Assembly (NCBI GenBank): GCA_036939755.1
Contig: JALLAZ010000818.1
Span: forward strand, 1 to 11,858
Reading direction: 5' to 3'
Length of the DNA: 11,858 nucleotides
Origin: Stephanodiscus triporus
Lineage: Eukaryota > Bacillariophyta > Thalassiosirophyceae > Thalassiosirales > Thalassiosiraceae
The first letter of the stretch is position 1. Each line of letters starts with the position of its first letter. Below the pieces are notes generated by a model. It was not told the DNA's origin and made no database searches. It worked only from the letters and a program-made list of their open reading frames with translations. The position numbers and the translations under genes were made by a program. Shown here piece by piece: positions 1 to 7,617 of the stretch.

Positions 1-603
1 TTGGCGGAGAAACTACGTTTTTACGAAGCTCAAAAAAAAAGTGGTCGCAGATATGCGACCACGGCGGTTAAGCTGTTAAACCCCGGTCTATACGGAAGTC
101 AAAATGCAGCCAAATCTACGTCGAATGAGGCCCATAATCTCAAGAGTTTTTCTCGCCGGATCTGCGCCAGAACGTCCGCCGAATTTCTTAATTTTGCGTC
201 TCGTGACGTCAGAGATCCTGCGACCACCGATCCTGCACCTAATCAGGCAGAAACCTTCCCCCAAAATACCGTTTTTTTGAGGAGGTATCTTCAGCAGGAT
301 CTCCCCTCCACCTTCCCCGCCCAGCTAGTGCAGTACAGTAGTACTGCGCATCCCAAGAGGGTGGCGATCCCCGAACCCTCTGTTGGCAATCAACATCCAC
401 TGCAACACACTACTACAACATAATATAATGTTGCCTTCCTTCTTGTCCTGCACCACCAGCAAGTCATCGTTGCTCATGGTGTGTGCTGCTGCTGCGAGCT
501 GAATTATGCTGCTCGATCAAAACATGTGTTCCATTGAAGATAATGTCCTCTACACACACATTGTGCCCACTTATAAAAAAGCCAAATCAATCATTATCAC
601 GCA
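1..603. other. Region without a supportable gene
   Basis: The + frame starting at base 1 stays open to a TAA at 421-423, so 140 codons are open at the left edge. It contains no ATG, and its composition (many S, T, P, R, N and no recognisable motif) gives no support for a protein. It could be the last exon of a gene starting outside the window, or chance. The stretch holds the hairpin at 41-62 and a repeat of the 8-mer GATCCTGC at 213-220 and 229-236. From about 430 to 603 it probably includes the decayed 5' flank or N-terminal coding part of the Harbinger transposase, but I cannot read a protein there. Confidence 0.4.
41..62. repeat. 9-bp perfect inverted repeat (hairpin)
   Basis: GTGGTCGCA at 41-49 is the exact reverse complement of TGCGACCAC at 54-62, with a 4-base GATA spacer. 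A third copy of the arm TGCGACCAC lies at 219-227. Its function is unknown. Given the transposase relic 540 bases downstream, it could be a subterminal transposase-binding repeat or part of a non-autonomous element, but no matching terminal inverted repeat is visible at the other end. Confidence 0.6.
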
Positions 604-1880
604 CTTCGAAGACGTACTCGTATGCGGAAAAGGTGGAGCACTTTCATGGGTGATATGACCAAGAGACAATTCCAGCACTATTTCCATATGAATAAAGAGC
701 TCTTCCAAGTTTATGCAGGCACATTGAGGACATAGTCGGAGTTCATACCTTCATGAGTGAAGATCATTTGGACAACATTTTGTCAGACCCCAACGACGAC
801 CGTTCAAACAATATTTACTTTGCACATGCACGCAGCACAGGAGGGGTAATTGTAGGGGAGGTAAAGCTTGCATCTGCACTTAGGATACTGGGAGGGGGAA
901 CGTATATGGACATGGCACTTGTCTTTGACATGAGTTTCAACCACCAGCACAAGATATTCAAATACGTTGTCTCTAAGTGGCTCAGTCATAAATCATTCTA
1001 CAACATAAGTGGTGTCAACTACTGTTGCGACGAGGACAAGATGAAAGAGTTGCATTACAATTCTCTCATGTGTCGCAAGGTGTTATTAATGGTTTATAGG
1101 GGCGCTCGATGGATGGATAGTAAAAATCAAGAAGCCATCGAGAAGAGACAACGTGATCAATCCAAAATCATTCTACAGCCGGAAGGGTTACTTCGGGATC
1201 AATGGCCAAGCATTTGTTGACAGAAAGAAGCTTGTTCTATATCGTAGCATCCTATCTCGTGGCACCAAACATGATTCTACTGCATTCAAGAACTCCAGCT
1301 TGTACAAGTGATGGTTACTACCTAATTGGAAGGGATTGATGGAGAAGGGATTTTGCTTAATCGGAGATTCAGCATATTTGCTGAAGTCATTCCTCCTTAC
1401 ACCCTACGACAATGCATTGCATGGGACTGCCGAAGATAATTATAACTTCTTTCACTCGTCCTCCCACATATCTGTTGAATGTGCCTTTGGTGAAATTGAT
1501 CTGAGGTGAGGAATTCTGTGGAAGGAGTTAGAATATTCCCTTGACTTCAATTGTACAATCATTGACGATGTATGAGACTCCACAATTTCATAGTGGAACA
1601 TTGAGATGTCAGGAACTCTATGGACGGCCTCAATAGAGAAGTATTTGATGATGACTGTAGACGATTCTACGCTGTGAATCTGACGGTCAGCGAGGGTATC
1701 AATGGTGGTGAGGATGATATTCGAGGTGGTGGTAGACCAACCAATGCAGAGAAGGATTCATCGGATTGGGAAAAACGATGGAGGGATGACATTAAAGAGG
1801 AAATATCACGGCAGATATTGATTTGTCCACAAACAAACTATTACCGTGAGAAGAATCGGATATTCCAATATGATTACTAA
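604..1880 (+). pseudogene. Decayed PIF/Harbinger-type transposase (DDE_Tnp_4-like)
   Basis: A broken transposase readable by switching frames. 604-713 (from LRRRTRMRKRW) is in frame 1. About 714-1080 is in frame 3 and includes the open piece from the ATG at 753, with the block GEVKLASALRILGGGTYMDM. After a short frame-2 piece (VING, 1082-1093), 1096-1569 is in frame 1. 1572-1880 is in frame 3 and ends in FQYDY with TAA at 1878-1880. Frameshifts are therefore near 711, 1080, 1094 and 1570. In-frame TGA stops are at 1309-1311, 1507-1509 (probably from TGG) and 1602-1604 (probably from CGA). The catalytic triad is still readable: D in GALDGW (1108-1110), D in GDSAY (1366-1368), E in VECAFG (1477-1479), with 37 residues between the second D and E. 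PIF/Harbinger transposases are RNase H-fold nucleases that cut and paste their element with a Myb-like partner. This copy cannot make a full protein. No convincing terminal inverted repeats or TWA target duplication were found. Confidence 0.88.
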
Positions 1881-1932
1881 TGTCATAGATGTAACATCAA
1901 ATAGTGTTATATTTTAACTACATAATATTATC

Positions 1933-2082
1933 TCACTTGCCGACTGCGCATTCGTCATTGTTGCCGCTGTCATCATCACTGCTACTATCATCATCAGCAG
2001 CAGCATCCTCCTCATCATTGACTGGTTTTCATCCTAGCTGGAGCAGTTTGTGTCGTTTGGGAATTTGCTCCAGTACAAACAT
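1933..2082 (-). pseudogene. Possible relic of an antisense acidic reading frame
   Basis: On the minus strand a frame from an ATG at 2080-2082 reads through PKRHKLLQLG, hits one TGA at 2029-2031, then continues as a strongly acidic tail (EEDAAADDD, then SSSDDDSGNND) to a TGA at 1933-1935. PIF/Harbinger elements carry a second gene for a Myb/SANT-like protein, and a convergent partner ending here would fit. However, the tail is encoded by simple ATC/GCA repeats that give acidic residues by chance, and no Myb helix is visible. This is a weak call. Confidence 0.22.
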
Positions 2083-2263
2083 ACACCAGCATAGGCTTGT
2101 ACCTTCTACGGTAACTTAAGGCCGGCTGGCGCGCAAACCGTTTGGCTACTACCTTTTATGCTACAATTAACTACTTTATCCTACTCTACATAACAATACA
2201 CAAGAATAAAAAACTCCCTTTAGTACTATACCGTAGCATTCTCTAAATAGGAATAGTACAAAC

Positions 2264-2290
2264 GGATGGTTGACAAGGGTCAAACCATCC
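2264..2290. repeat. Small inverted repeat
   Basis: GGATGGTT at 2264-2271 pairs with AACCATCC at 2283-2290. The inner GAC/GTC can extend the pairing with one bulged A, leaving a loop of about four bases. It sits in AT-rich non-coding DNA directly before the GC-rich island. It could be a chance hairpin or the end of a small element. Confidence 0.4.
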
Positions 2291-2773
2291 AAAAAGAACA
2301 CCACCATGGTAGAGCCGGTCCCCGGTCACTAGCGGCATGGCTTTTGTGTTTCCTGCCGCCCCACTCCGGCAGCCTCTGCGGAAGGGGTTGACCGAGGGTG
2401 GTATGGTGGTGGGGTTTAACTAAATAGTAAAAAACGACCGAGAAAAAATTATTTACTAAACTCAACAATTTTATTTTAGATTTTTACCTCTTCTCAACTT
2501 ATAATGCCATCAAAGTGATGGTACCCCACTTCCCCCGCGCCTCCTGCTCGTCGCGCCTCCCCTCCATAGTCCCCTCCATCGCGGCTGCTGTTTTTGGTTG
2601 ATTGTTGTGTGCTGTTTTGCTGATTGACGGCCATCTAAGGCCATGGTGTATTTATATTTAATTTTTTATTTTTTTGTCACCTTATTCACTATTCACCACC
2701 CCCAAAAACAATACTGCCAAACAGCGCGCCTCCCCTCCATCACCCCCCCTTACGCTTCCGCCGACTTCTAGGT

Positions 2774-2907
2774 AGAGTAAGGTACTTAAATGGTATCTAC
2801 CTACTTATTATTACACACTCAAGAGGCTTTTTTATCTAGAGAGTAAGGTACTTATGGTATCTACTTAGGTATAATTTACACACTCAAGACTCAAGAGGCT
2901 TTTTTAT
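2774..2907. repeat. Tandem duplication, about 66 bp, two copies
   Basis: Two adjacent copies start with AGAGTAAGGTACTTA at 2774 and 2840 and both end in AAGAGGCTTTTTTAT. They share GGTATCTAC (2792-2800 and 2856-2864) and ACACACTCAAGA. Copy two differs by small indels, including a doubled ACTCAAG near 2882-2894. The array ends about 105 bases before the ATG at 3013, so it lies in the probable promoter or 5' untranslated region of that gene. Confidence 0.75.
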
Positions 2908-3012
2908 TCTCTCTCTCTGAACTGCTTCGGGACTCCACTCGCCTCAACAAAAACAGGAGTCTATGTAGTTCTGCCTTGTTTCTGAAAACTCTCTCTGAAC
3001 ATTACGGGTCCG

Positions 3013-5952
3013 ATGAATGGTATCCAAAGTTCAATGGCAGCGTCCTCCATATCCCCGGTGGATTTGGCGGCAATGCTGCGCAAATCCGCCGATGTCGTGG
3101 AACGAAAGGAATTTCACCCGGTGTTGTATCAGACAATGAGGCAACTTACCGCGTATGCGGGCGAATATGCTGAGGGGATGATATCATCCTCTTCTGAGGC
3201 ATCGCTGGTGGGTGGGGCAGTGGCGACCACATCTTCAGGAGGAGATCCTTCCGGAAAGAAAAGGTCGCCATTTCACGATGTTCCGGATGGCGTCTTGGAT
3301 ACTTCGTCCAACGCGGGAAATCCAAGTGGCGCCGCTTCCGGTCATCGGCCGCCGATGTCATCCGCTGCGCCTACATCAGCTGGTGGAGCCACGGCCGCCG
3401 CAGAGCGGATCAGTGCGCCACCAGGAGGTATATTTTCGTCTGCAGCCGCGGCCGCTGGTGCATCATCGTCCGCCGGATATAAGTCAAAAATACAAAGTCC
3501 ATTCATCCTCAAGGGCATAAAAAAAGGCATTGAAAAGATCACCGCTTTCGACAATCCTAAATTCGTCGGGGAAAAGAATAGCAGCAAGGATGAAGTGCCG
3601 TTTGATGAATACCGAAAGAACTCTGCCAACAACAATAATAATGGTGCCTCGAATAGTGATAAGCTGGGTGTGCCTCCACCAACCACTTCTACACAGCAGC
3701 AGCAGCAGCAACCATACTCCGCCAATAATGATTTACCATCCAATTTGGTTATTGATCCAAAAAAACCAGCAAGACCGTGTTTCCAACGTCCAATCAACCC
3801 CTCGTCCAATCTCATTGCGAACGGTTGGATAGATCAACAGCGACGCTCCAAAATGCGCGTGGTGTGGAAGGATGTCCTGGCATCGTTAGTCGAGGGGCGT
3901 CGTCCAGGCGAGGAAACTACGTTATGGATCCAACGCCAGGTAGTCGACGCTGCCACCGGAAAGGTCACGGGATTGGAGGCATTGCATCAAATACCCATGA
4001 AGTGGTTGGAGGACGTTAATTATGTCGATTTGTACGGCGATTATCAATTCACGCTAAAGGTTTATAATATCGCGGAGGAATTCTTCTTCAGAACGCGGGA
4101 CGAGCAGAGCGCTCAGAGTTGGGTGTTGACATTGCGGAGTGCACGGGATTCTAGTTTGGAGGGGAACGTGCGCATGGTGGGGGCGGGACCATACAGTGGT
4201 GGGAGTGCGGCCACGGAGAAGAGGCCAACTGCTAAAGATATGGGTCTGCACGATCTGGAGGATTGGGATAATAAGGAGAAGCAGCAGAGTCAGAGGGAGG
4301 ATACGTCAGCGGGAGGGGGGGACGGAGGGATCAGTCCACCCCAAGCTTCCAGCGCTGGACGTGGGGGGGATAGCCGTTCTACCTCTTTTACATCAGGTAA
4401 TCAGCAACAACAGCAACAGCAACAACAACAACAACAACAACAACAGCAACAACAGCAGCAGCAGCAGCAACAACAACAACAACATCAACAACAAGCAAGT
4501 CAAGTGACGGCAAGGATGTCTATTTCAGAATTGCGCGCCATCGCTCACGGTGCTGGTTACCATACCCGTGGTATGGAAAGGCAAGATTTGGAACGAATCG
4601 CCGCCTATGTCTGTTGTGGCTCACTCAACCCCACTTCCACAACTACTGCAGCAGCGGCGGAATTGGCAACACCCTCTTCCGCTGGCTCAGACGCCATTCA
4701 ACAGAGCATGCAACAGGAGGCGGCGATGCGTGAAGCCGAACAAAGAGCCATTGCTGAAATGCGTGAGAAGGAACTAGCCCAAAAAGTCCAAGAGGATGCC
4801 CGTCGACAGAAGGAAAGAGAAGAGCAGGCCTCAATTGAGAAAATGCGAGGTGAACGTGAAGAATCAGAGAAGCGTCGTGTAGAGGAGCAAATGGTGGCGG
4901 AGCAGCTGCGTCGACAACAGCAAGAACTCGAAATGCAGGCCGCCGATATTAAACGTAGGCAGGAGGAGGAGCGGCATCGCAAGATGGCAGAGTTACAACA
5001 GCAGCAGCAACACCAACAACAGGCGCAGCAGCAGCAACAACAACAGGCGCAGCAGCAAGCTCAGGCTGCTGCAGAAAGACAGAAGAGGGATGAGGAAGAG
5101 CAGAGAAGACTGCAGCAGCAGCAGCAGCAACAACAACAAGCTCGTGCTAGCTCAATTCCGACCCCTCCACCGTCTGGCGGCTATCCAGTCAATTTTTCAA
5201 ATCAACAGCAGTGGCAGCAATGGCAGCAGCATCAACAGCAGCAGCACACACAATTTCAGCAGCAGCACACACAATTTCAGCAGCAGCAGTCATTCCCCGG
5301 ACAGCAACAGAAGCCCCATCAACAGCAGACCCAACAACACTTTGTCAATCAAAATATGCACCAGCAAGGAGGACCTTACCAACAACATCCGCAACAACAG
5401 CAGTGGCAATCACAGCAGCAGTATCAGCAGAAGCAACAGCCGCAACAACAGCAAAGGCCACCACCGTCAGGCGGTAACAATACTCAAGACACGCCCGCCA
5501 TCCCTTCAAAATATGCCAAACAAATGGAAGGAAAGAGTGACGGCGATGAAATTATTTCTGCCTCAACACTGCAAATCAAGCGTTCCATTCTTATAAATTG
5601 GGCATTACAACCTCCCAACCTAAACGCATTGCGCCCCATCGATCAACTTATCACCACAATTCACTCTGCCATGCCACCCGCTTTTGGCGTAGGAGCACAC
5701 GAATACTTCACAAAATTCACGCCCATTACAAAAATGGAGTTGATTGCCAGTGCAGCCATGGGCAATCATCCTGACGAGAACAAGTTGAAAAAGGCCGTAC
5801 GTAAGGTGCGAGTGTTTTTGCACCCAGATAAGTTGCCCAGGGATCTATCAAGCGATCAAGCATTCATGGCAAGAATGCTTTGGGATATAACGAGTGATTC
5901 CTGGGAAGAATTTCAGAAACACAAGGATGAGTTGGATTGGATTCGTAGCTGA
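3013..5952 (+). CDS. PH domain, coiled-coil, Q-rich protein with C-terminal auxilin-like J domain
   Basis: Intronless 979-residue frame. The ATG at 3013 is the first Met after an in-frame TGA at 2983; the ATG at 3034 is an alternative. Residues 1-60 form a conserved-looking helical segment (VDLAAMLRKSADVVERKEFH), followed by low-complexity S/A/G sequence. A PH domain fits about 270-377, from GWIDQQRRSK through WIQRQ and FTLKVYN, with the canonical late Trp at 370. A 27-residue glutamine run is at 464-490. A SAP-like helix-loop-helix is at 502-535 (SISELRAIAHGAG). A charged coiled coil spans about 563-660, followed by Q/P-rich sequence to about 830. The C-terminus (853-979) looks like a J domain: helix II LKKAVRKVRVFL, HPDK at 937-940 and a long following helix ending in SWEEFQKH, as in auxilin/GAK. 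By family knowledge an HPD J domain recruits Hsp70 and a PH domain binds phosphoinositides, so a role in membrane-linked Hsp70 work such as clathrin uncoating is an inference. No clathrin-binding box is obvious. The gene is convergent with the next one. Confidence 0.85.
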   Translation: MNGIQSSMAASSISPVDLAAMLRKSADVVERKEFHPVLYQTMRQLTAYAGEYAEGMISSSSEASLVGGAVATTSSGGDPSGKKRSPFHDVPDGVLDTSSNAGNPSGAASGHRPPMSSAAPTSAGGATAAAERISAPPGGIFSSAAAAAGASSSAGYKSKIQSPFILKGIKKGIEKITAFDNPKFVGEKNSSKDEVPFDEYRKNSANNNNNGASNSDKLGVPPPTTSTQQQQQQPYSANNDLPSNLVIDPKKPARPCFQRPINPSSNLIANGWIDQQRRSKMRVVWKDVLASLVEGRRPGEETTLWIQRQVVDAATGKVTGLEALHQIPMKWLEDVNYVDLYGDYQFTLKVYNIAEEFFFRTRDEQSAQSWVLTLRSARDSSLEGNVRMVGAGPYSGGSAATEKRPTAKDMGLHDLEDWDNKEKQQSQREDTSAGGGDGGISPPQASSAGRGGDSRSTSFTSGNQQQQQQQQQQQQQQQQQQQQQQQQQQQHQQQASQVTARMSISELRAIAHGAGYHTRGMERQDLERIAAYVCCGSLNPTSTTTAAAAELATPSSAGSDAIQQSMQQEAAMREAEQRAIAEMREKELAQKVQEDARRQKEREEQASIEKMRGEREESEKRRVEEQMVAEQLRRQQQELEMQAADIKRRQEEERHRKMAELQQQQQHQQQAQQQQQQQAQQQAQAAAERQKRDEEEQRRLQQQQQQQQQARASSIPTPPPSGGYPVNFSNQQQWQQWQQHQQQQHTQFQQQHTQFQQQQSFPGQQQKPHQQQTQQHFVNQNMHQQGGPYQQHPQQQQWQSQQQYQQKQQPQQQQRPPPSGGNNTQDTPAIPSKYAKQMEGKSDGDEIISASTLQIKRSILINWALQPPNLNALRPIDQLITTIHSAMPPAFGVGAHEYFTKFTPITKMELIASAAMGNHPDENKLKKAVRKVRVFLHPDKLPRDLSSDQAFMARMLWDITSDSWEEFQKHKDELDWIRS
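4402..4494 (+). repeat. Polyglutamine-coding CAA/CAG tract
   Basis: Twenty-seven uninterrupted Gln codons (4402-4482), then one His codon (CAT) and three more Gln codons. CAA and CAG are mixed, which limits slippage compared with a pure CAG run. Further Q-rich arrays in the same gene lie at roughly 4996-5070, 5113-5145 and 5203-5450, including a short duplication encoding QQQHTQF at about 5240-5280. Confidence 0.9.
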
Positions 5953-6290
5953 GGCATCATGGTTTTGGGTATCGAATGGAAGCTTTTACAGCAGAAGGAG
6001 GGGGGCCCAGACAATGGAGGAATCGTATGAAAAAATCTTTCAATATTTGTTAATCTGTTGTTGTGTTTGCTGAAAATGAGTGGGAGAAACATAGGAGTGA
6101 TTAGCTCAAAGAAAGAAACTAGTACAATGATAGTCGATTTGTGAATATGATGGTTGTGTGTAGATGGTTGACTTTCTTTCTCTTCGATTAATTTCCGTGG
6201 CTCGTCGTGGTTTATATTGCTGTCATCAAACGAAAATGTGTGACTTAGTCAACACAATTATTTCCTACCATGCCAGAATAAAATTCGCGG

Positions 6291-6308
6291 GGGGTGTTCA
6301 GACACCCC
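6291..6308. repeat. GC-rich 7-bp hairpin after AATAAA
   Basis: GGGGTGT (6291-6297) pairs with ACACCCC (6302-6308) around a TCAG loop. It lies 9 bases after the AATAAA at 6277-6282, in the 3' region shared by two convergent genes, so a role in 3'-end formation or transcript separation is possible but untested. Confidence 0.5.
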
Positions 6309-6346
6309 TTCCCCAGACCATTCCATATTTAGAACAGTTGGGACGC

Positions 6347-6387
6347 TCGATCGATCCGATCGATGTCATAAAATCGATATCGATCGC
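6347..6387. repeat. Cluster of CGATCG/ATCGAT palindromes
   Basis: Within about 40 bases lie CGATCGAT, GATCGATC, CGATCGATG, ATCGAT, ATCGATATCGAT and GATCGCGA-type words, all self-complementary or nearly so; another ATCGAT sits at 6415-6420. The repeated CGAT unit lets the segment fold in several registers. It lies in the intergenic space between two convergent genes. No known site type fits with confidence. Confidence 0.55.
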
Positions 6388-6549
6388 GACCCTTCCCCAT
6401 CGTGCCAACACACAATCGATGATATCACATGAAAGACAGCGTGAGAAAAAAAAGGTAAATATTATATGAACCAATCTGTACTAGTATTTAACTTAAAAAA
6501 ATCAAGATTGAAATTCACAACGCAATCTCCTGTGCCTACCAAACTTCAT

Positions 6550-7617
6550 CTAATTTTCCTTTTTGCTGGACTCATTATCACTTTCAACAACCTTGGCAAT
6601 CACTGGTACTTCATTGACAGCCCCCTCCGCGGGCTCCTCGTCACCATAAGGAACAAACATAAACAAGATGGAAGCAATTATCAAAGCAGCATGAAGCATG
6701 CCATGAATGAAAAGCTGCCTGTTGTCATCGGCGGTAAGTTCCTTTGGTTCTGCGAACGCTTTCAAAACAGCTATCTTTTGATTGAATTCGTGTTTTTTTT
6801 CTTCAGAAATCTTGTTTTTGGTTGATTCGAGCTTCTTCTCCAATTTCTTCACCTGCTTTCCACAGTAATCCATACCATGCTCGAATGACATGGCAAACGC
6901 ACGATTGTACAACTTTCCAATACTGGAAAATGGCTCTTTGTACGAGAACAGAGTGGCGGTGCGCACGTACAGTGCAAGGATTCGTTGTTTGATACGGTCC
7001 AGACCGGTGGCGTCGCCATATGAGATAAAGCGAGCGGCGATTGTATCGAAGAATATGATGTTGAATACATCACTTCCAATCCTAAAACCTAACTTCTTTT
7101 CCACGAAGTTGTAAAGGTCAGACATGTCAAGAATGTCCGACGAGCCCTTGTAGGCCGTAACATGGCTGGAATACTTGGATGTTTTATCCATCCCTTTTGA
7201 AACAAAAAGAAATGATGGAGAGCCCATCGCGCCTAGAGAATTCTTGACAAAGTTCGCAGTGCCCTCGTGCCACATGCCCTCATCGTCCTCGTGTCCAGAA
7301 GTAATATCCATGAAGGCGAACACAGGCGCATTCCCCTTCTTCAAGGCCTCAGACCACTTTTTCTTGGGGGTGGCCTCGACCTTTGCGCAAAATTCTTTAC
7401 GTTTTTCGTCATCCTTGTCACTGACAATGAGGAATACGTTGGAGTCGCGCGCAGCATTGCGTAGGTCATACTCCTCAAAGAATTGAACGCACTTCTTTTC
7501 AGGCTTGACGCTTGCGGATGCTGTAGGGGCAGACGAGAGAAGACAGAGGACGATGATGGCCAGGGAGGCAGCGATGTACGCGCGAAAGCGCTGACGGGCG
7601 GGGATTGGCGCAACCAT
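6550..7617 (-). CDS. ER type I membrane protein: thioredoxin-like plus ERp29-C-like domains, KKXX tail
   Basis: Intronless. I chose the ATG at 7615-7617 because its context (ACCATGG) is strong and it starts a classic signal peptide: short basic start, hydrophobic core AYIAASLAIIVLCLL, then small residues before cleavage near residue 35. The frame extends to ATGs at 7657-7659 and 7672-7674, adding up to 19 residues. Numbering from the chosen Met gives 355 residues. About 40-180 resembles a thioredoxin fold: beta strand VFLIV, a probable cis-Pro loop GSPSF (Pro 134), then YKGSSDILDMSDLYNFVEKK. It has no CxxC, so it should not be a redox enzyme. About 236-290 strongly resembles the ERp29/PDI-D C-terminal helical domain (YNRAF, KKLEKKL, EEKKHEFNQK, VLKAF). 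A membrane helix (about 302-324) is followed by a 31-residue acidic tail ending in KKEN, an exact dilysine KKXX signal for COPI retrieval to the ER. Likely an ER folding or escort factor; the substrate is unknown. Confidence 0.85.
   Translation of the reverse strand: MVAPIPARQRFRAYIAASLAIIVLCLLSSAPTASASVKPEKKCVQFFEEYDLRNAARDSNVFLIVSDKDDEKRKEFCAKVEATPKKKWSEALKKGNAPVFAFMDITSGHEDDEGMWHEGTANFVKNSLGAMGSPSFLFVSKGMDKTSKYSSHVTAYKGSSDILDMSDLYNFVEKKLGFRIGSDVFNIIFFDTIAARFISYGDATGLDRIKQRILALYVRTATLFSYKEPFSSIGKLYNRAFAMSFEHGMDYCGKQVKKLEKKLESTKNKISEEKKHEFNQKIAVLKAFAEPKELTADDNRQLFIHGMLHAALIIASILFMFVPYGDEEPAEGAVNEVPVIAKVVESDNESSKKEN

Larger units (their letters stand above)
1881..3012. other. Non-genic stretch between transposon relic and PH/J-domain gene
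   Basis: No protein gene is supported here. 1881-2120 probably belongs to the Harbinger element; the antisense acidic frame at 1933-2082 is listed separately. 2121-2290 is AT-rich and ends in a small inverted repeat. 2296-2420 is a GC-rich island with short self-complementary pieces such as CACCACCAT against ATGGTGGTG. The 15-mer GCGCCTCCCCTCCAT occurs twice (2553-2567 and 2726-2740) in a pyrimidine-rich part. 2774-2907 is a tandem duplication. 2905-3000 is CT-rich (runs of CTCTCT), as expected for a promoter-proximal or 5' untranslated region of the gene at 3013. No TATA box stands out. Confidence 0.5.
5953..6549. other. Shared 3' region between convergent genes
   Basis: No gene is supported. 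The region separates the stop of the + gene (5950-5952) from the stop of the - gene (6550-6552), so it carries both 3' untranslated regions. AATAAA at 6277-6282 could be a polyadenylation signal for the + gene, 325 bases after its stop. It is followed at once by a hairpin (6291-6308) and a cluster of palindromes (6347-6387). Short open frames here show no protein character. Confidence 0.55.

Noticed and set aside
1..423. 140-codon + strand open frame at the left edge
   Set aside because: It has no ATG, no recognisable motif, and contains the hairpin at 41-62. It may be a chance frame or a terminal exon, but nothing supports calling a protein.
2118..2135. TTAAGGCCGGCTGGCGCGC as a Harbinger terminal inverted repeat with TTA target site
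   Set aside because: It is suggestively placed after the relic, but no complementary copy is visible upstream of 604; GCCGG...GCGCC near 156 is too short a match.
2264..2420. tRNA or snRNA gene
   Set aside because: GGTTTGACCC on the minus strand loosely resembles a B box, but no cloverleaf, anticodon arm or snRNA motif can be assembled.
3342..3815. 157-codon minus strand open frame
   Set aside because: It lies wholly inside the PH/J-domain gene; its poly-Cys and poly-Leu runs are the antisense of Gln and Ser codon repeats.
4139..5596. Asn/Ser-rich and Ala/Thr-rich + strand frames
   Set aside because: They are CAA/CAG repeats read in the wrong frames (AAC/AGC and ACA/GCA) within the real gene.
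6164..6825. Two + strand frames of about 100-120 codons
   Set aside because: One lies over the 3' region with the hairpin and palindromes; the other is mostly antisense to the ER gene. Neither has protein-like features.
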